This document shows positions 34,330 through 46,804 of a DNA stretch of 64,000 nt, piece by piece (the first letter of the stretch is position 1; each line of letters opens with the position of its first letter). Where the stretch lies: positions 17,116,765-17,180,764 of the forward strand of contig CM048840.1 in NCBI GenBank assembly GCA_026545765.1, given 5' to 3'. Below the pieces are notes generated by a model, which saw nothing but the letters and a program-made list of their open reading frames with translations, had not been told where the DNA came from and ran no database searches. Origin of the DNA: Plantago major. Its lineage: Eukaryota > Streptophyta > Magnoliopsida > Lamiales > Plantaginaceae. The position numbers and the translations under genes are program-made.

Positions 34330-34337
34330 CTGTCCTA

Positions 34338-37136
34338 GTAGACAGGACATCCACATGTCAGCGTGAGATTGGTTCCAGTGTACAGAGGCATGCTCATCAG
34401 ACCTCAACGGGTTGGAGATGATAAGTAGTCCGTTTTCGGAAAATGATTATCTGAGATTCTCTAAGTGTAGCTGGTCGGAAACCAAGATACTTATATGATG
34501 TTACATCTCAGACAATATCCTTCTGGGCATTTGGCTCAAGTCCCGTACCTTTGTTCATTGTAGTTCGTCTTGATTCATAGAAGACGTATTTAATCCAACA
34601 AATTCAAACATTTTTAAAATTATTCAAATATTTTTAATTATAACCTATTCTTAAAACTCGAGATCAATTCAGTGAGAAGTTGGTTATGAAACGGAGGGAG
34701 CATTTAACTTTGAAATCATACACATTGATATTTTAACAATTTACATTATAGTTTTGATTTTAAAAAATGATGTTTTTAATATAACTTCTTGTGGTAAAAA
34801 TTATTGTGAGAGACCGATATTTTGACAAAATCAACATATGTTTAAACATTGCCTGTCTGATATACATGCATTATACTTCCATTAGGTGTATTAGTAGATA
34901 TGTGATGTTCATTCAAGTCCTAACAACTTTACTTGGGAGATTTTTTTGAATAATTTAATACAGTAACAAGAACTATAATAGCATGTTTAGATAACAACTA
35001 AAACTTAAAAATTCAGATTAAAAATATTTAAATTTTTACTTAACTTAAAATTTTAACTCTATACCAAACAAACATTGAATATTTAAACGTTTTTACCCTC
35101 AATATTGTCCGTATTTTGTTTTGTATAAGACCCCCCTACATGAAGATTTGCGGTAGTAATGAAAGGCAATTAAGGTATGAGGTGCAGAAAGCATATATAG
35201 ATGAAGGATTTTGTTGTCTTTGTCCGGACAGAGTTAGAAATTAGGGACAGGACATAGTTAGATTTGAAACTTAAATACTCCATTGTTTAACATTAAATAA
35301 TATTAGGACGGGTATCATCTGGACTGACTTCATGTGACGGGTTACAATCCTCCTTCCTTCTCCAAGTCTCAAGTTTGATTTAGGGTATTTTACTCTCTTT
35401 TTTTCTACTTCAAAAATTTTCTATAAAGGATTTTATTTTTTCAAGATTTCAAAAACTTGCCAAGAAGAAAGAATTTAATGCATAAGTACGCCTATTGTAA
35501 TTCAGATAATTATCTGATTGGAGCTAGCTCTTTCTATTTTTTTTTTTTTTAAATATTTTACGTATCCATGTGCTTTTGGTACCATAATATTACAACAAAA
35601 GCCAAATGAAAATGGCAAGATTGTTTTTTGACCAACTATATATATAGTGTATTCCATCAATTCCGTTAATAAATTTCTAAATATCTAATTTTATTATCTA
35701 GCGTTATTAAAAACTACCAATACAAACAATTAAGTAGTTCGTGAGATGTATCACATTCATAAAGTTTAATTCAATGATAAAGCATGAGAAAAATTGAATA
35801 AAGTAGTAATATAGTAATAAAAAATGACAAATCCGTGAGATAAATTTATAGACTATGAAATCTAATAATTAAAAGATAGAAAGTTCTTAATCAGATTAAA
35901 TTCATTCATAATAATAATCACCATCCGGGCGTAACTAGCCTCTGGGCTAGACTCGGCATAAGCCCAGGCCTGGGAGAAGAAAGAAAAAGAACAAGTAAGT
36001 TTGTTGGCCCAGTTTCAAACAATGTTGGCTTCTTGTTTTTCTTGCAATTTATTTAGAAAATGAATTTAATTATAGGCTAACTTCAAATTATCAACTAACT
36101 AGCACTATGCTTACTACTTCAACTTTCTTACAACACGGTTACATGGATAGGACATGGAAGAAGTGAAATGAATTTCCAATTACATGGAGTTAGATAACTC
36201 CATATGATTAGGTAATGGTTCCTTACTACATTGCCAATAATTGTGGACATATACAAAGGCACCTGTAAATTATGACACAATGCAATGTATTGTACATACT
36301 ACATATATATAAGTACTAGGAGTATTAGGTAATAATATTATTGAAACTTTTGTTAAGACAAGCTATCAACAAGGGGCATGCATGGATCACAAGGCAATGA
36401 AATACGATCCGGTCAACCCACTCAATAACATCACGAGAGTTGTTGAACACTAACATCAATGATCAATCAAGCAAAATCAATTGTGGAGTATACATAGACC
36501 ATAGTCGTGTTGATTTTTCATTTGAAAAACTATGTGTAGGTTTTCACATTTTCTTCAAATGCAAATGCATGTATGTAGTCTGATTTTCTGGCTTGACCGT
36601 CTGTTCTAGACAGGAACCTATGGAATTTATTCCATAATATATAATTTTAAAGAATATTTTTTAGTCTAATTTAAAACTTATTTGAGGTTGACATAAAAAA
36701 ATTCAAAACGACACATTCTCTATCGAACACAGTAGGATATTGGCCCTTTGTTTGTTGTTTTGGAAGAAGGATAAGCTGCTGCAGATCGGAGAAGATGGAT
36801 GAGTCATAACAGTCATAACAACATTGTGATATCAGTACAAATCAATTAAAAAGATTTGAAATTGATGGGGTTGAGCAGATATATATTACATTATTTACAT
36901 GTCGGACTCTCATTTACAAGGAGATCAGCTTGATCACGTGTAAACTAAGTACGAATTATCTCCTACCGCACAATAAGTGTTATCTTTCATGACATATGGT
37001 GGTTTAATTTTCATACATAGCAGTGAATGTTATGCTAATAAGCTGAAATTTACTCCTAGCTTGCCGTAGGGCAGGGAAGAAACTAATATGTTACGTTTTG
37101 TTTTAAAAGGTTAGAATTCTTATGAATACGATATGA
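34338..37136. other. Intergenic DNA, nothing recognised
   Basis: AT-rich sequence without convincing frames, RNA genes or paired transposon ends. The region up to about 34620 belongs to the sequence split by the hAT insertion. Confidence 0.5.
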
Positions 37137-37207
37137 GCGCATCTGGTGTAGTGGTATCATAGTACCCTCCCACGGTACTGACCAGGGTTCGATTCCCTGG
37201 ATGCGCA
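37137..37207 (+). tRNA. tRNA-Gly (anticodon CCC)
   Basis: Seventy-one bases fold into a full cloverleaf. The acceptor GCGCATC pairs with GATGCGC, the D arm carries GGTGTAGTGGTATC, the anticodon stem GTACC/GGTAC encloses loop CTCCCAC (anticodon CCC), and the T stem CAGGG/CCCTG encloses TTCGATT. A TTTT terminator follows at 37211. No intron. Two relatives lie at 46426 and 50506. Confidence 0.95.
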
Positions 37208-37639
37208 GATGTTTTCCTACATTTTAATTTGTTGAATTTCAATTCTTTTTATTCAAGAAAGTCGCATTGGACTTCTGTTTTTATACTGCTTTTTGTCGAA
37301 CTTTTATTCTTTCTATACAAAAACGTGCACATTTCCTTGGTAATAATAACGTTCTCCATAGTTAATGTTCTTAAGGTCAAATATTACTAATAATCGCATA
37401 TAACAAACCATTACAAAATGCATTTGATAGGATCTAAATATATATAATAAAAGTGGTGACCTATGTGATAAAAAAGGTATGTCATATTGACAAAATATGA
37501 AGTGGCATGTCTCTTTGAATTTCATGGACTTTCATTCATAAAATTAAAGCAAAAAGAAAACAATAATTTACAACTGTACAATTTATTTTTTGTATGTTAA
37601 CTGTATACATAGTTTTTATTAAATTATATATAACTTTAT

Positions 37640-38400
37640 CTGCAAAACTCCGAAAAATATTTTGAACATATATTTGGATTCACCGTGACAAGACGAATCC
37701 ATAGACACCAATCTTATATATTATTATTAATTAAATAAATTATTTATATATTAAAATAAAAAATCAATTTGTTAAATGATATCTATTGGTTGTGTAAATT
37801 TTAAATTTGGAAAATTAGCCATGAAACATTTTATTCTTGACAATGCAATGCACCTTATAACTTCCACTATTTATCTGTAAAACTCCGAAAAATATTTTGA
37901 ACATATATTTGGATTCAGCACGACGAAACGAATCCATAAACACCAATTATAAATATAATTATTAATAAATATTTTATTCATCAAAATAAGATATAAATTT
38001 ATTAAATGATATACTCCCTCTGACCCAGTTTCATTTATCCGTATTTCGTTTTGGACCGTCCCAAATTCAATTATCCATTCCTTAAATGGAAAATCTATCT
38101 CCTACTTTATAGTATATAGTTTTTATTAAGTCCCATATGAATTCATCTACAAAACTCCGAAAAATATTTTAATTAATTAAATAAATCATTTATTCATTAA
38201 AATAAATATAAATTTATTAATGAAATTTATTAGTTGTAGACATTTATATGAACTTATCTACAAAACTCTTAAATATATTTAAGCATATATTAGATTCACC
38301 GTGACGAGACGAATTCAAAGACAACAATTTGAATATTATTATTAATTAAATAAATTATTGTATTCAATAGAATAATATGTAAATTATTAAATGATATAAA
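37640..38400 (+). repeat. Diverged AT-rich tandem repeats inside the Helitron
   Basis: Four partial copies of a unit start with AAAACTCCGAAAAATATTTT or a variant (about 37642, 37878, 38149, 38260). Three of them contain GATTCACCGTGACGAGACGAAT or a close form. Unit length varies from about 100 to 240 bp, and the third copy is shortened. A MITE fragment sits between the second and third copies. Confidence 0.75.
38013..38115. mobile_element. Stowaway-like MITE fragment
   Basis: TA followed by CTCCCTCTGACCCAG and TTCATTTATCCGTATTTCG is a Stowaway-type left end. The opposite inverted end is missing, so only a fragment remains between copies of the AT-rich repeat. Confidence 0.55.
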
Positions 38401-39464
38401 ATAAAATATTGGAGTTTTAAAAATAGAGTATTTATTAAATATTTAATACTGATCCATTCATTTAAAATGAAATAAATAGTTATTGATATGTCCAATCATA
38501 TTTTTGACTTTACGGTTGAGCAGAGCCCGAATATGGGCGTTATTAGTGTTGTCATGAGGGCAATGTTATTATTTAGCGTCATAATTTTATGTCTTATGGT
38601 TGTTGAAACTGCGGAAAGGTTGACCGCAAAATTAACAATAGAATTTGTTCAAGGTTTTGAGTCGCAACATGTAGTAATTGGAATTGATTGTTCTTTCGTA
38701 ATTAAATCTCTTAAATCTTCAAATTTTAGATTTGACTTTTTTTTTTCATATTTTCAAAGAAATCCAGACATTAGTAATATAGAATGGAAGTATCATATGA
38801 AAATAAATTGAAAAACAAAAGTGTTGAATATTTGAGTAGCATAAAATATTGAGATTGTATACATGAACTAAGAATAAAAGTAACTACTAGCAATATTAAT
38901 CATAGTTGACTGAAATGTTTTAACTATAAGAAACATAATCATTTTTTCTTAAATTGAAGACAAAATCGACAAATTATACAAATAATTAAGTTTGCACATG
39001 CAAAGCCAAAATTCAATTAAAAATAATCATATAGGTGAATCAATTAGCATGGCTGGGGAACCCTAATGAGTAAAGTTACATTTTAAAGTTATATTATTAC
39101 AGATTAAATTAATTACTCATATTTGTTCGGATTTATATTACACAAAATGATTGGCCTTTTTTTTTTTTGCAGGGAGGCTGAGATGAAATAAATTTTTAGA
39201 TGAACATTCAACAATTTTTGTTAACTGCATACAAAAAGTATAATAAGATATCACAAAACAAGATTGTTTTGTTTGAAAAATTAATTTTTTTAATCAACAA
39301 CTACTCAAAAAAACAAAAAAGAGTATATAAAATACGACTCTTACAAGAGTCAGGGACACTATTGAGCACATGTCGGACTATATCTTACTACAATGGAATT
39401 ACATCATTTTACCTTTGTTCCATCCAACCCGAATTCAAATCCATTCAAAGTAATGATGTTCAGA

Positions 39465-40440
39465 TTCAGGTTGGTCATATACTCAAACCCGCTCCAAACC
39501 TCTGTAACAAGACCCAGACCACAACATTTTATTTTTAAATTAGTAAAAGGTACATTTTTCCCATGGAGGGGAGGAGGTATGCTGGGGGTGGGTGCCAAAA
39601 GAATCACCGTAACATGTGGAATTATATTTGTAAAATAATATTTTTGTGTATGGGGTGGGAAGCACATACCATCCCGAGCGTTGGTTGACCAACCATGTTA
39701 ATTGCGTTATGCATTTTTCTATTTTATTTTTGTTCGAAGATATATAATTTTAATTTAAGAACATGTATCGGTTACTAATTAATCGGTCTGGTACAAGTAG
39801 ATGACCCGATGTAAAATACTCCCTCTGTCCCGGACTCAACTTCCCGTTGGTCGGGGCACAAGTTTTAAGAAAATAATGAATAAAGTATGAGAGATGATAA
39901 TAAACTAGGAAAGATATGAGAGAGTGGGAATAAATTAGGAAACATAGTAAATAAAGTATGAGAGATAGTATTATTATAATGATAGTGGGTATTTAAATTT
40001 CCAAATTAGGAAGGGGAAGTTGAGTTTGGGATGGACTAAAGCGGAAAGTGGGAAGTTGAGTTTGGGACGGAGGAAGTATATGTTATCATCCCGTCGGGTC
40101 CTGAATGGATTTGGATCGGGTGGGATCATAGTGTTGTTCATGTCCGGGTCGGGCATATAGCCGTACCCGTTTCAAACCGCAACATTGTATGGTTAAGTTA
40201 ATAGAATGTATATTTTTCGGGAGAATCGTTGGTGGGTGCACCTGAGGGTTGTTGGGAACCAACCCTGTAAATTGCGTTATACAAATTTATTTATTTTTCG
40301 GGTTTGAGGGGTACAATTTGTTAAGAACGTGTATCAGTTACTACTTAACGGGTCTAATTCGGGTACATGACCCGATATAAAAGTACATGTTATCAATCCG
40401 TCAGAACCTGAACGGGTTCGGTTTGGGTTGAATCCTAACC
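39465..40440 (+). repeat. Direct repeat of ~350 bp, interrupted by a MITE
   Basis: 39470-39818 and 40130-40440 share an ordered set of landmarks: CAAACC...CAACATT, ATGGAGG/GGGTGGGTGC, ATTGCGTTATGCA/ATTGCGTTATACA, AACATGTATCGGTTACTA/AACGTGTATCAGTTACTA and GATGACCCGAT/CATGACCCGAT. The Stowaway-like MITE at 39819-40076 lies between them. The repeat lies in the 3' part of the Helitron-like element. Confidence 0.75.
39819..40076. mobile_element. Stowaway-like MITE, 258 bp
   Basis: Ends CTCCCTCTGTCCCGGACTCA and TGAGTTTGGGACGGAGGAAG are inverted copies. They are flanked by TA (39817-39818 and 40077-40078). An internal extra copy of the right-end motif, GAAGTTGAGTTTGGGATGGA, lies at about 40016-40035. 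No coding capacity. Confidence 0.88.
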
Positions 40441-40653
40441 TTTAAAAGCATATCCGTCATCATTAGTCGTACCATAAAAAAGACACGGTGATATAATATT
40501 GAATGAAGAAGGATTACCCACCGACACCACCGTCAACATTAATTACAATGAAGTTTGACAATCTTATTTTCTCGATTAATTTATTTTGACCCCTCCATTA
40601 TATTTATTATTAAAAGTAAACTATACCGTGGCATTGCCACGGGTTAGTACTAG

Positions 40654-41211
40654 TAATATTCTAATCCAAGTCTAAATTCAGAATTCAGGTATAACGAAGT
40701 AAACAAACATCCGATCATTTTATCGAAGATGCACTTAAAATAAAGTAAATGAAAATATATTCTAAATCAAAATATTACTTGATTTGAACCAAAACTACAT
40801 ATCAAACTAATGCCAAAAGCCGAAAATCGAGCACCCAAGCCCAAAAGTCAAAACTACATATCAAACTAATGCCAAAAGCCCAAAACCAAGCACCCAAGCA
40901 CCCAAGCCCAAAAGTCTTATCTGGACCATTAATTTAAAGCGATGAGTCCATGACTGAGTATCGATCCAACATCAATATTGATAGTTTGAGACCTATTCCA
41001 CCCAAATGTTTAAAGTCAAGAAAACTTGGTTAAAAACACCTAAAAATATTTATTTTAACCAGATTTTCTTGATTTTAATCACTATCTAGACAGTTTGTAG
41101 TTTATACTAAAATCGATCCACAAAGTCTTGAAAGAGACGTGTATTAGTGAGAAATATGAGAAACGGATTGATGTTCTTAAGTATATGTATAATGTTTTAA
41201 GCAATATCAGT
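40654..41211. other. Intergenic DNA between Helitron and LINE
   Basis: A short direct repeat containing CCAAGC and AAAGTC (about 40806-40915) and a hairpin at about 41011-41070 (TCAAGAAAACTTGGTTAAAA against its inverse) are seen. No gene. Confidence 0.5.
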
Positions 41212-41224
41212 AATATTTTATGAG

Positions 41225-42343
41225 AACACCACGCCGAGGAAGAAGAACACCACGCCAGAGGAATCGGCGACGAAGCGGCCGGTGGGACGTCCACGTAAAG
41301 CTATGGTGCCTACCAACCCTTCCCCTTCTCCCTCTACGTCGACTGGTAAGGATGATGAGACTGATTCGACTAACCTTGAAAACCCATTGAACCCAATCGA
41401 TTCTAGCCCAAATCGACAGCAACCATCCCCTTCACCGGAAACCTGTATTCCGGTAACATAAATTGGTGATCCTCTAAGGTCTGATCAGGAGGAGTCGTCT
41501 GATAAGGATTTGCCTGAAAAGGATGATAGGATTTCTATTGGAGAAGAACACGCAGCCACTGCAACAGAGCCTACAGGAGACAGAGCTCCGCCCATTGACA
41601 TGAATTCTACCTCTACTGCATGGGTTGACATTATCCGTTGTAATCGTGGTATGAATATTGCTTTTAGTCCACCTCCTGTGGTTGATGGGGAGATAGTGGT
41701 AGAAATTGAGGATGAGGACATAGAAACGGAACTTGAATTCTGGAAGAACTCCTTAATCATGTACGTTGCGGATAATTCCCTGTCGATGAATGCCGTTAAA
41801 AATTTCATGATTAAAGTATGGTATTCTATCACCTTACCTGAGCTATATTACAATGATGATGGATATTTCATCATTCGTTTTCATTCAAAGGAAGAGAAAG
41901 ATCAGGTGGAGGGAGGTGGACCGTACTATATCTATGGCAGACCAATGATATTAAGGCCATGGACAAGAAAGTTTGAATTGAAGGAAGATATGCTGCGTAT
42001 TGCGCAAATATGGGTGAAGTTTCCCCAACTCCCGTTATACCTTTGGGGTGCCAAGAGCTTGAGAAAGATTGCTAGCGTCATTGGCGAACCCATGTTTACT
42101 GATGAATGTACGGCAAAGAAGTTGAGAGTTTCCTATGCGAGAATTTTAATCGAGGTTGACATTACACAAGAGTTACGAAAATTCGTTATGATAAAAGATA
42201 AGCAAGGAAATTTGGTTAAACAGGAGGTGGAATATGAGTGGCAACCAATTTTTTGTCAAAAGTGTCAGAAACTAGGACATTCTTGCGGGATTGGCAGAAA
42301 CCGTAGTTATGACCAAGAGGGAAAGCAGCCACCTCACCAGTAG
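41225..42343 (+). pseudogene. LINE ORF1 (DUF4283 and zinc-knuckle RNA-binding protein)
   Basis: The frame opens with a basic region that includes an AT-hook-like core, RPVGRPRKA. It is interrupted by a stop at 41459-41461 and then runs open from 41510 to 42343. The central part resembles DUF4283 of plant L1 ORF1 (YFIIRFHSKEEKDQV, GPYYIYGRPMILRPW, AQIWVKFPQLPLYLWGAKSL). A CCHC-type knuckle follows (FCQKCQKLGHSC), but its last cysteine is not in place and the frame soon ends. ORF1 proteins coat the LINE RNA. Confidence 0.8.
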
Positions 42344-42649
42344 GGTAAAAAGGTCGAGAATTGACAGGTGCGACCACTAAGGGAAAACGCAGTCTGGATT
42401 CCCAGAAAAAAAGCGATGATTCTTCTTGACAACTACTATCAACCCAACTGGGACTATTCAGGTACAAGACCCGGGTTCGTCTGGAGCTCGACAATATGAG
42501 GATAAGGAGGGCTGGTCTTCTCCCAATCGTCGACATGGTTCTCCCAATCGACACACTAGGCAACCAGTTGCGGAAAATCTGGTGACTCGTAATGGCTTTG
42601 CTTCACTTGAAATTGGTTCTGGTTCCGGAGAGAATCAGATGCAGGATCG

Positions 42650-45600
42650 ATGTTAGCCTGGAACATCAGGGGGCTGAATAAGGTCGCTAAGCATAAGGAG
42701 ATTGTCTCCCGTCTAATGGAATGGAATATAAGTATAGCTGGCCTGTTAGAGACTAGAGTGAAAGAGGAATATAAGGACAAAATACGAAAACGTTTGGGGA
42801 ATCGATGGAACTTTTTGGATAATTATTCATCTCACTTTCTTGGCCGTATTTGGGTACTGTGGGATCCGAATCAAGTCAAGGTTGATTTCCTTAGCTGTAC
42901 GGAACAACTTCTTCACTGCCGATGGTTCGACTCAAATGGGGTAGATAAAGGTCTTGTTACTTTCATTTATGCTCATAATCTATTATTGAATCGGATTCGC
43001 TTGTGGCAGGATCTTCGGGACCTGGCTGCTGGTATTAGTGAACAATGGATTTGTGTTGGTGATTTCAATAATGTTCTGGGTACTGGAGATCGCATTGGTG
43101 GTAACCCTGTAACGTAACATGAATACAAGGATCTTGCTGAGATGATGGATGAGATTGGATTGTTCGAAGTTAGTATGTCGGGAGACTGGTTTACTTGGTC
43201 TAATAAACATGAAGATGATACCATTTATTCCCGCATAGATAGAGCCATCGGAAACGCTGAGTGGTTTCAGGCGAATCCGAATGTGGACATTGAAATCCTA
43301 ACTCCGGGAATTTCAGATCACTCTCCATTGCGCTTCAGGAATTATGTACCTTTCCAGGGTAAACGAGCTTGCTTTCGATTCATAAACCGCATTACTCAGT
43401 TTGCTGATTTTCATGCTACCGTGGCAAATTCACGAGACGCCAGTCCTCCCTCTCCCAACAAAGTGTTTATGGACCAAATCAAGAGGTTGCGGCGGTTTTG
43501 AGTCTAAATAAAGCGTGTCCGTGGGTGACGGAGGATTTCTCAGCTGCGTGAATAGCTCCATAATAGGCAGGAGGAGTTGCGCCAAGACAGGTTCAATTCT
43601 GTGTTGATCCGCCAAGTGAGAGAGGATGCTATTGAACTGGAAAAATGGATTGATATTGATGAACAAATTATGCGCCAGAAATCAAAGATTGATTGGATAC
43701 AATTGGTTGATGGTAATACCTCTTTCTTCCATGCCCAGGTAAAGGAAAAGAATCGACGTGCTAGCATTCGTAGACTGGAAACAGAAGATGGACATATACT
43801 CACCCGCGAAACAGAGATTGAGGCGGAAGTCGTGGAGTTTTACTCACAATTGGTTGGTCAGACGACTTCGAGACGTGTCGGGATTGATATAGGAGCAATT
43901 CGGTTGGGGAATCGGTTAAGCCACCGGGATAGGGAGGTGCTGGTGCAGCCCATTACTCGACTTGAAATTGATGGAGCATTAAAAGATATTGGTGATTTGA
44001 AGGCTCCGGGGATTGACGGATTCAATGCGTATTTCTTTAAGAAGGCATGGCATACGATTGGTAAGAATGTATATGAAGCGGTATGGGATTTCTTCGATTC
44101 CTCCATAATGTATCCGACATTAAATTGCACTTTAGTCACCTTGATTCCAAAGACCCCGGAGGCAGGAAAGGTTAGGGACATGCGTCCTATTGCGTGTTGC
44201 ACTACGGTTTACAAAATTATATCTAAGATACTCACGGCACGACTGGGGAAGGTGATAAATAGTATTGTGGATGAAAGCCAATCTGCTTTCTTACCGGGGA
44301 AGGTTATTCAAGATAATATCTTACTTGCTCAGAAGCTTGTCAAGGGGTACAACCGAAAAGGTATATCGCCTAGGTGTATGATACAAATGGATATGCATAA
44401 GGCTTATGACACTGTGGAATGGGGAGCATTGGAGGTAATTATGAAGGAACTGGGTTTACCAACGCAGTTCATGAGATGGATTATGTGTTGTGTGACGACC
44501 GTTTCCTATAAGTATTCTATCAATGGGGTGCCGTCAAAGCTTTTAAAAGCACGTAGAGGATTACGACAAGGAGATCCTTTATCCCCATATCTTTTTTGTG
44601 TTAATTATGGAGTATCTTCATCGATGCCTGCAAAAATTAAGAGATATGCCATACTTTAATTTCCACCCGAAGTGGGAAAGACTACATATAATAAATCTCT
44701 GTTTTGTGGATGACTTAATGCTCTTTATGCTAGGAGATGTGAAATCGGTGCAATTAATGATGGCTCAATTCCGGCACTTCTCTGATGCTACAGGATTGCG
44801 AGCTAACATGACAAAGACCAAAGTGTATTGCGGAGGGATGACCACTGCGGTAAGGCAGCAAATTCTTGCTGACACGGGTTTTGGTGTGGGCAGCCTACGG
44901 TTTCGGTACCTCGGTGTGTCCTAATCCCACAAGAAACTCACGGTACATCAATATCAACCTCTCATAAATCGAATTTTGGGTAGAATGCAGCATTGGACAA
45001 CTAGAATCTTGAGCTATGCCGGTTGGGAACAACTGATAAGGAGTGTTATTACTTCCATCACGTCTTATTGGTTACAGGTTTTCCCTTTCCCGAAAAAATT
45101 CCTAGATCATATTCAATGTATCTGTCGCAGCTTTCTCTGGAGTGGGAAGGATGGCAATTATCGGAAAGCCTTGGTGTAATGGGACCAAGTTTGCAGCCCC
45201 AGAAGCTGTGGTGGATTGAATATCATCTCTTTGCCGGAATGGAATAAAGCGCTTATTTGCAAGCTTCTGTGGAAGATTCAAACCAAGGCAGACTCACTAT
45301 GGGTTAGATGGATTCATAGCTATTACATTAAACACCAACCGGTGGATGAGTGGATGGTACCTAATTGTAGCTCCTCGATCATTAAAGCTATAATTAAAGT
45401 GCGGGAGTTTATACAGGGCACACATGAGTGGCAAGCGCAAATGGTTGCGAGCAGATTTTCGGTTCGCAAGATTTATCAAACCTTTAGAGGCTGCCCGGAA
45501 AAGATTGAATGGCGTGACCTGGTTGCTAGGAATCCAGCTAGACCGAAGGCGAGATTTATCGTCTGGCTGGCTCTCCATCGTCGACTAGCCACTAAGGATC

Positions 45601-45998
45601 GACTGGCCTTCTTTGGCATAGTAACGGATGGAAATTGTGCTTTTTGTGGTGGTGTGGAAACTATCGATCACCTATTTTTTGAGTGTCCCATCACTTATGA
45701 GATTATAAAGAAGGGATTGCAATGGATGAGAATTGCGCATCCTCGACTTGTCAAATGGCAGCAACTACTTGTATGGCTCAGGATAAAATCTCGGGGCAAA
45801 GGGTGCAAAGCATATGTTTTTCATGCATTGATAGCAGAAACGGTTTATCACATATGGAGGGCAAGGAACGAGAAGATATTCCAGCACAGGAGCGACACTA
45901 TCCTGAATCATATTCGGTCGATCATCCAGGCCGTCTCACTGCGTTGCCGAACCGGCAAAGTGGCTGAATTAATTACGCATTTTCACTTGGACTTTTAG
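42650..45998 (+). pseudogene. LINE ORF2 (endonuclease and reverse transcriptase)
   Basis: From MLAWNIRGLNK the endonuclease motifs LLETR, VGDFN and SDHSPL appear, followed by RT motifs TLIPK, RPIACCTTVYKI, QSAFLPGK, MDMHKAYDTVEW, RRGLRQGDPLSPYLF and the catalytic FVDD (about 44709). A zf-RVT domain comes near the end (KARFIVWLALHRRLATKDRL, CAFCGGVETIDHLFFECP). The frame has a stop near 43116, a damaged stretch around 43500-43575, a +1 shift near 44595 and stops near 44922 and 45177. It is non-functional, but recognisable throughout. Confidence 0.9.
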
Positions 45999-46425
45999 AT
46001 TGGTTTGATTTGTTATGTTTTAGTAGCTACTGGTTTTGGGCTTGGACGGTTTGTCAGCCCCTAAATGTACGAACACTGTTTGGAAGTAATAAGACATGTT
46101 CTTTCGTTCCAAAATATTTTATGAGTGAATATTTTATATCATTTTTTTATGTATATGTATATCGTCGATGTTCTTAGTAAAACTCCTAGTGCTTGTTTGG
46201 CAAGCGATTAAAATCACCAAAACTTAGTTAAAAACATTTATTTTAACCTGATTTTCACTTGTTAATGTTTTTTTTGTTATAAGTATCTCCATAATATAGT
46301 CATTCAGGAGACTTACTCAAATCTACCGGAGTAAAACTAAGTCTTGTCTTGCTGTGAAATTAACACGGGAGGAAAAACCACTATATTATGTTAGATATAC
46401 CCGAATTCTTGATCTGTTTAAATGA

Positions 46426-46496
46426 GCGCATCTGGTGTAGTGGTATCATAGTACCCTCCCACGGTACTGACCGGGGTTCGATTCCCTGGATGCGCA
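46426..46496 (+). tRNA. tRNA-Gly (anticodon CCC), second copy
   Basis: Identical to the copy at 37137 except for A to G in the T stem, which gives CGGGG/CCCTG with one G-U pair; the cloverleaf is kept. A T-rich terminator follows (TTTT at about 46502). The upstream sequence shares GAATTCTT with the first copy, so the genes may have arisen by local duplication. Confidence 0.94.
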
Positions 46497-46532
46497 TATC
46501 TGTTTTATTTTTCAGTGCTTTGTTGAATAATA

Positions 46533-46801
46533 CTCCCTCCAATTATTTTTATAAGACGTTTTGGTCTTTGCACATATATTGAGAATCACAATTACAAACC
46601 TTTTGATGAAAGGTAATTAATTACCTAAAGCAAATATGGTACAAAAACGAGGAGGAGAGAGTACAATTGCAATTCCCAAGAAAAGAAATCCGTGAAATAA
46701 TAGAAAAGGGAGGCTGGATGCATTAATAAATGATACAAAACGTCTTATATTGTTGAAGTAGAGAAAAATACAAAATGTCTTATAATTAAAATTGAAGGGA
46801 G
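46533..46801. mobile_element. Stowaway-like MITE, 269 bp
   Basis: Ends CTCCCTCCAATTATTTTTAT and ATAATTAAAATTGAAGGGAG form an inverted repeat with TA on both sides (46531-46532 and 46802-46803). ATAAGACGTTTTG near the left and CAAAATGTCTTATA near the right extend it. It begins 36 bp after the tRNA gene. Confidence 0.9.
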
Positions 46802-46804
46802 TAT

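Larger units (their letters stand above)
37433..40653 (+). mobile_element. Helitron-like element, 3.2 kb, non-autonomous
   Basis: The 5' end TCTAAATATATATAATAAAAG is preceded by A. The 3' end has the hairpin CCGTGGCATTGCCACGG (40626-40642), then GTTAGTA and the terminal CTAG followed by T (40654). These are the hallmarks of Helitrons: 5' TC, 3' CTRR, a hairpin about 11 nt before the end, and insertion between A and T. No Rep/helicase is present. It carries AT-rich tandem repeats at 37.6-38.4 kb and a 350-bp direct repeat near the 3' end. The 5' limit is less certain than the 3' limit. Confidence 0.6.
41225..46112 (+). mobile_element. L1-type LINE, nearly full length (4.9 kb)
   Basis: A 13-bp target duplication AATATTTTATGAG flanks the element (41212-41224 and 46113-46125). 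It carries an ORF1 with a DUF4283-like domain and zinc knuckle and an ORF2 with endonuclease, reverse transcriptase and a C-terminal zf-RVT domain, in the normal order. It ends without a long A tail (GTTCC, then AA of the repeat). No RNase H domain is seen. Only a handful of lesions break the two frames, so it is fairly young but inactive. Confidence 0.9.

Noticed and set aside
38488-38811. 107-residue open frame with a hydrophobic stretch inside the Helitron-like element
   Set aside because: AT-rich codons, no similarity recognised, and it lies in repeated non-coding sequence.
41011-46262. Similar hairpins with GGTTAAAA/TTTTAACC on both sides of the plus-strand LINE, considered as ends of a larger transposon
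   Set aside because: The LINE is fully explained by its own 13-bp target duplication; the hairpins are short and AT-rich.
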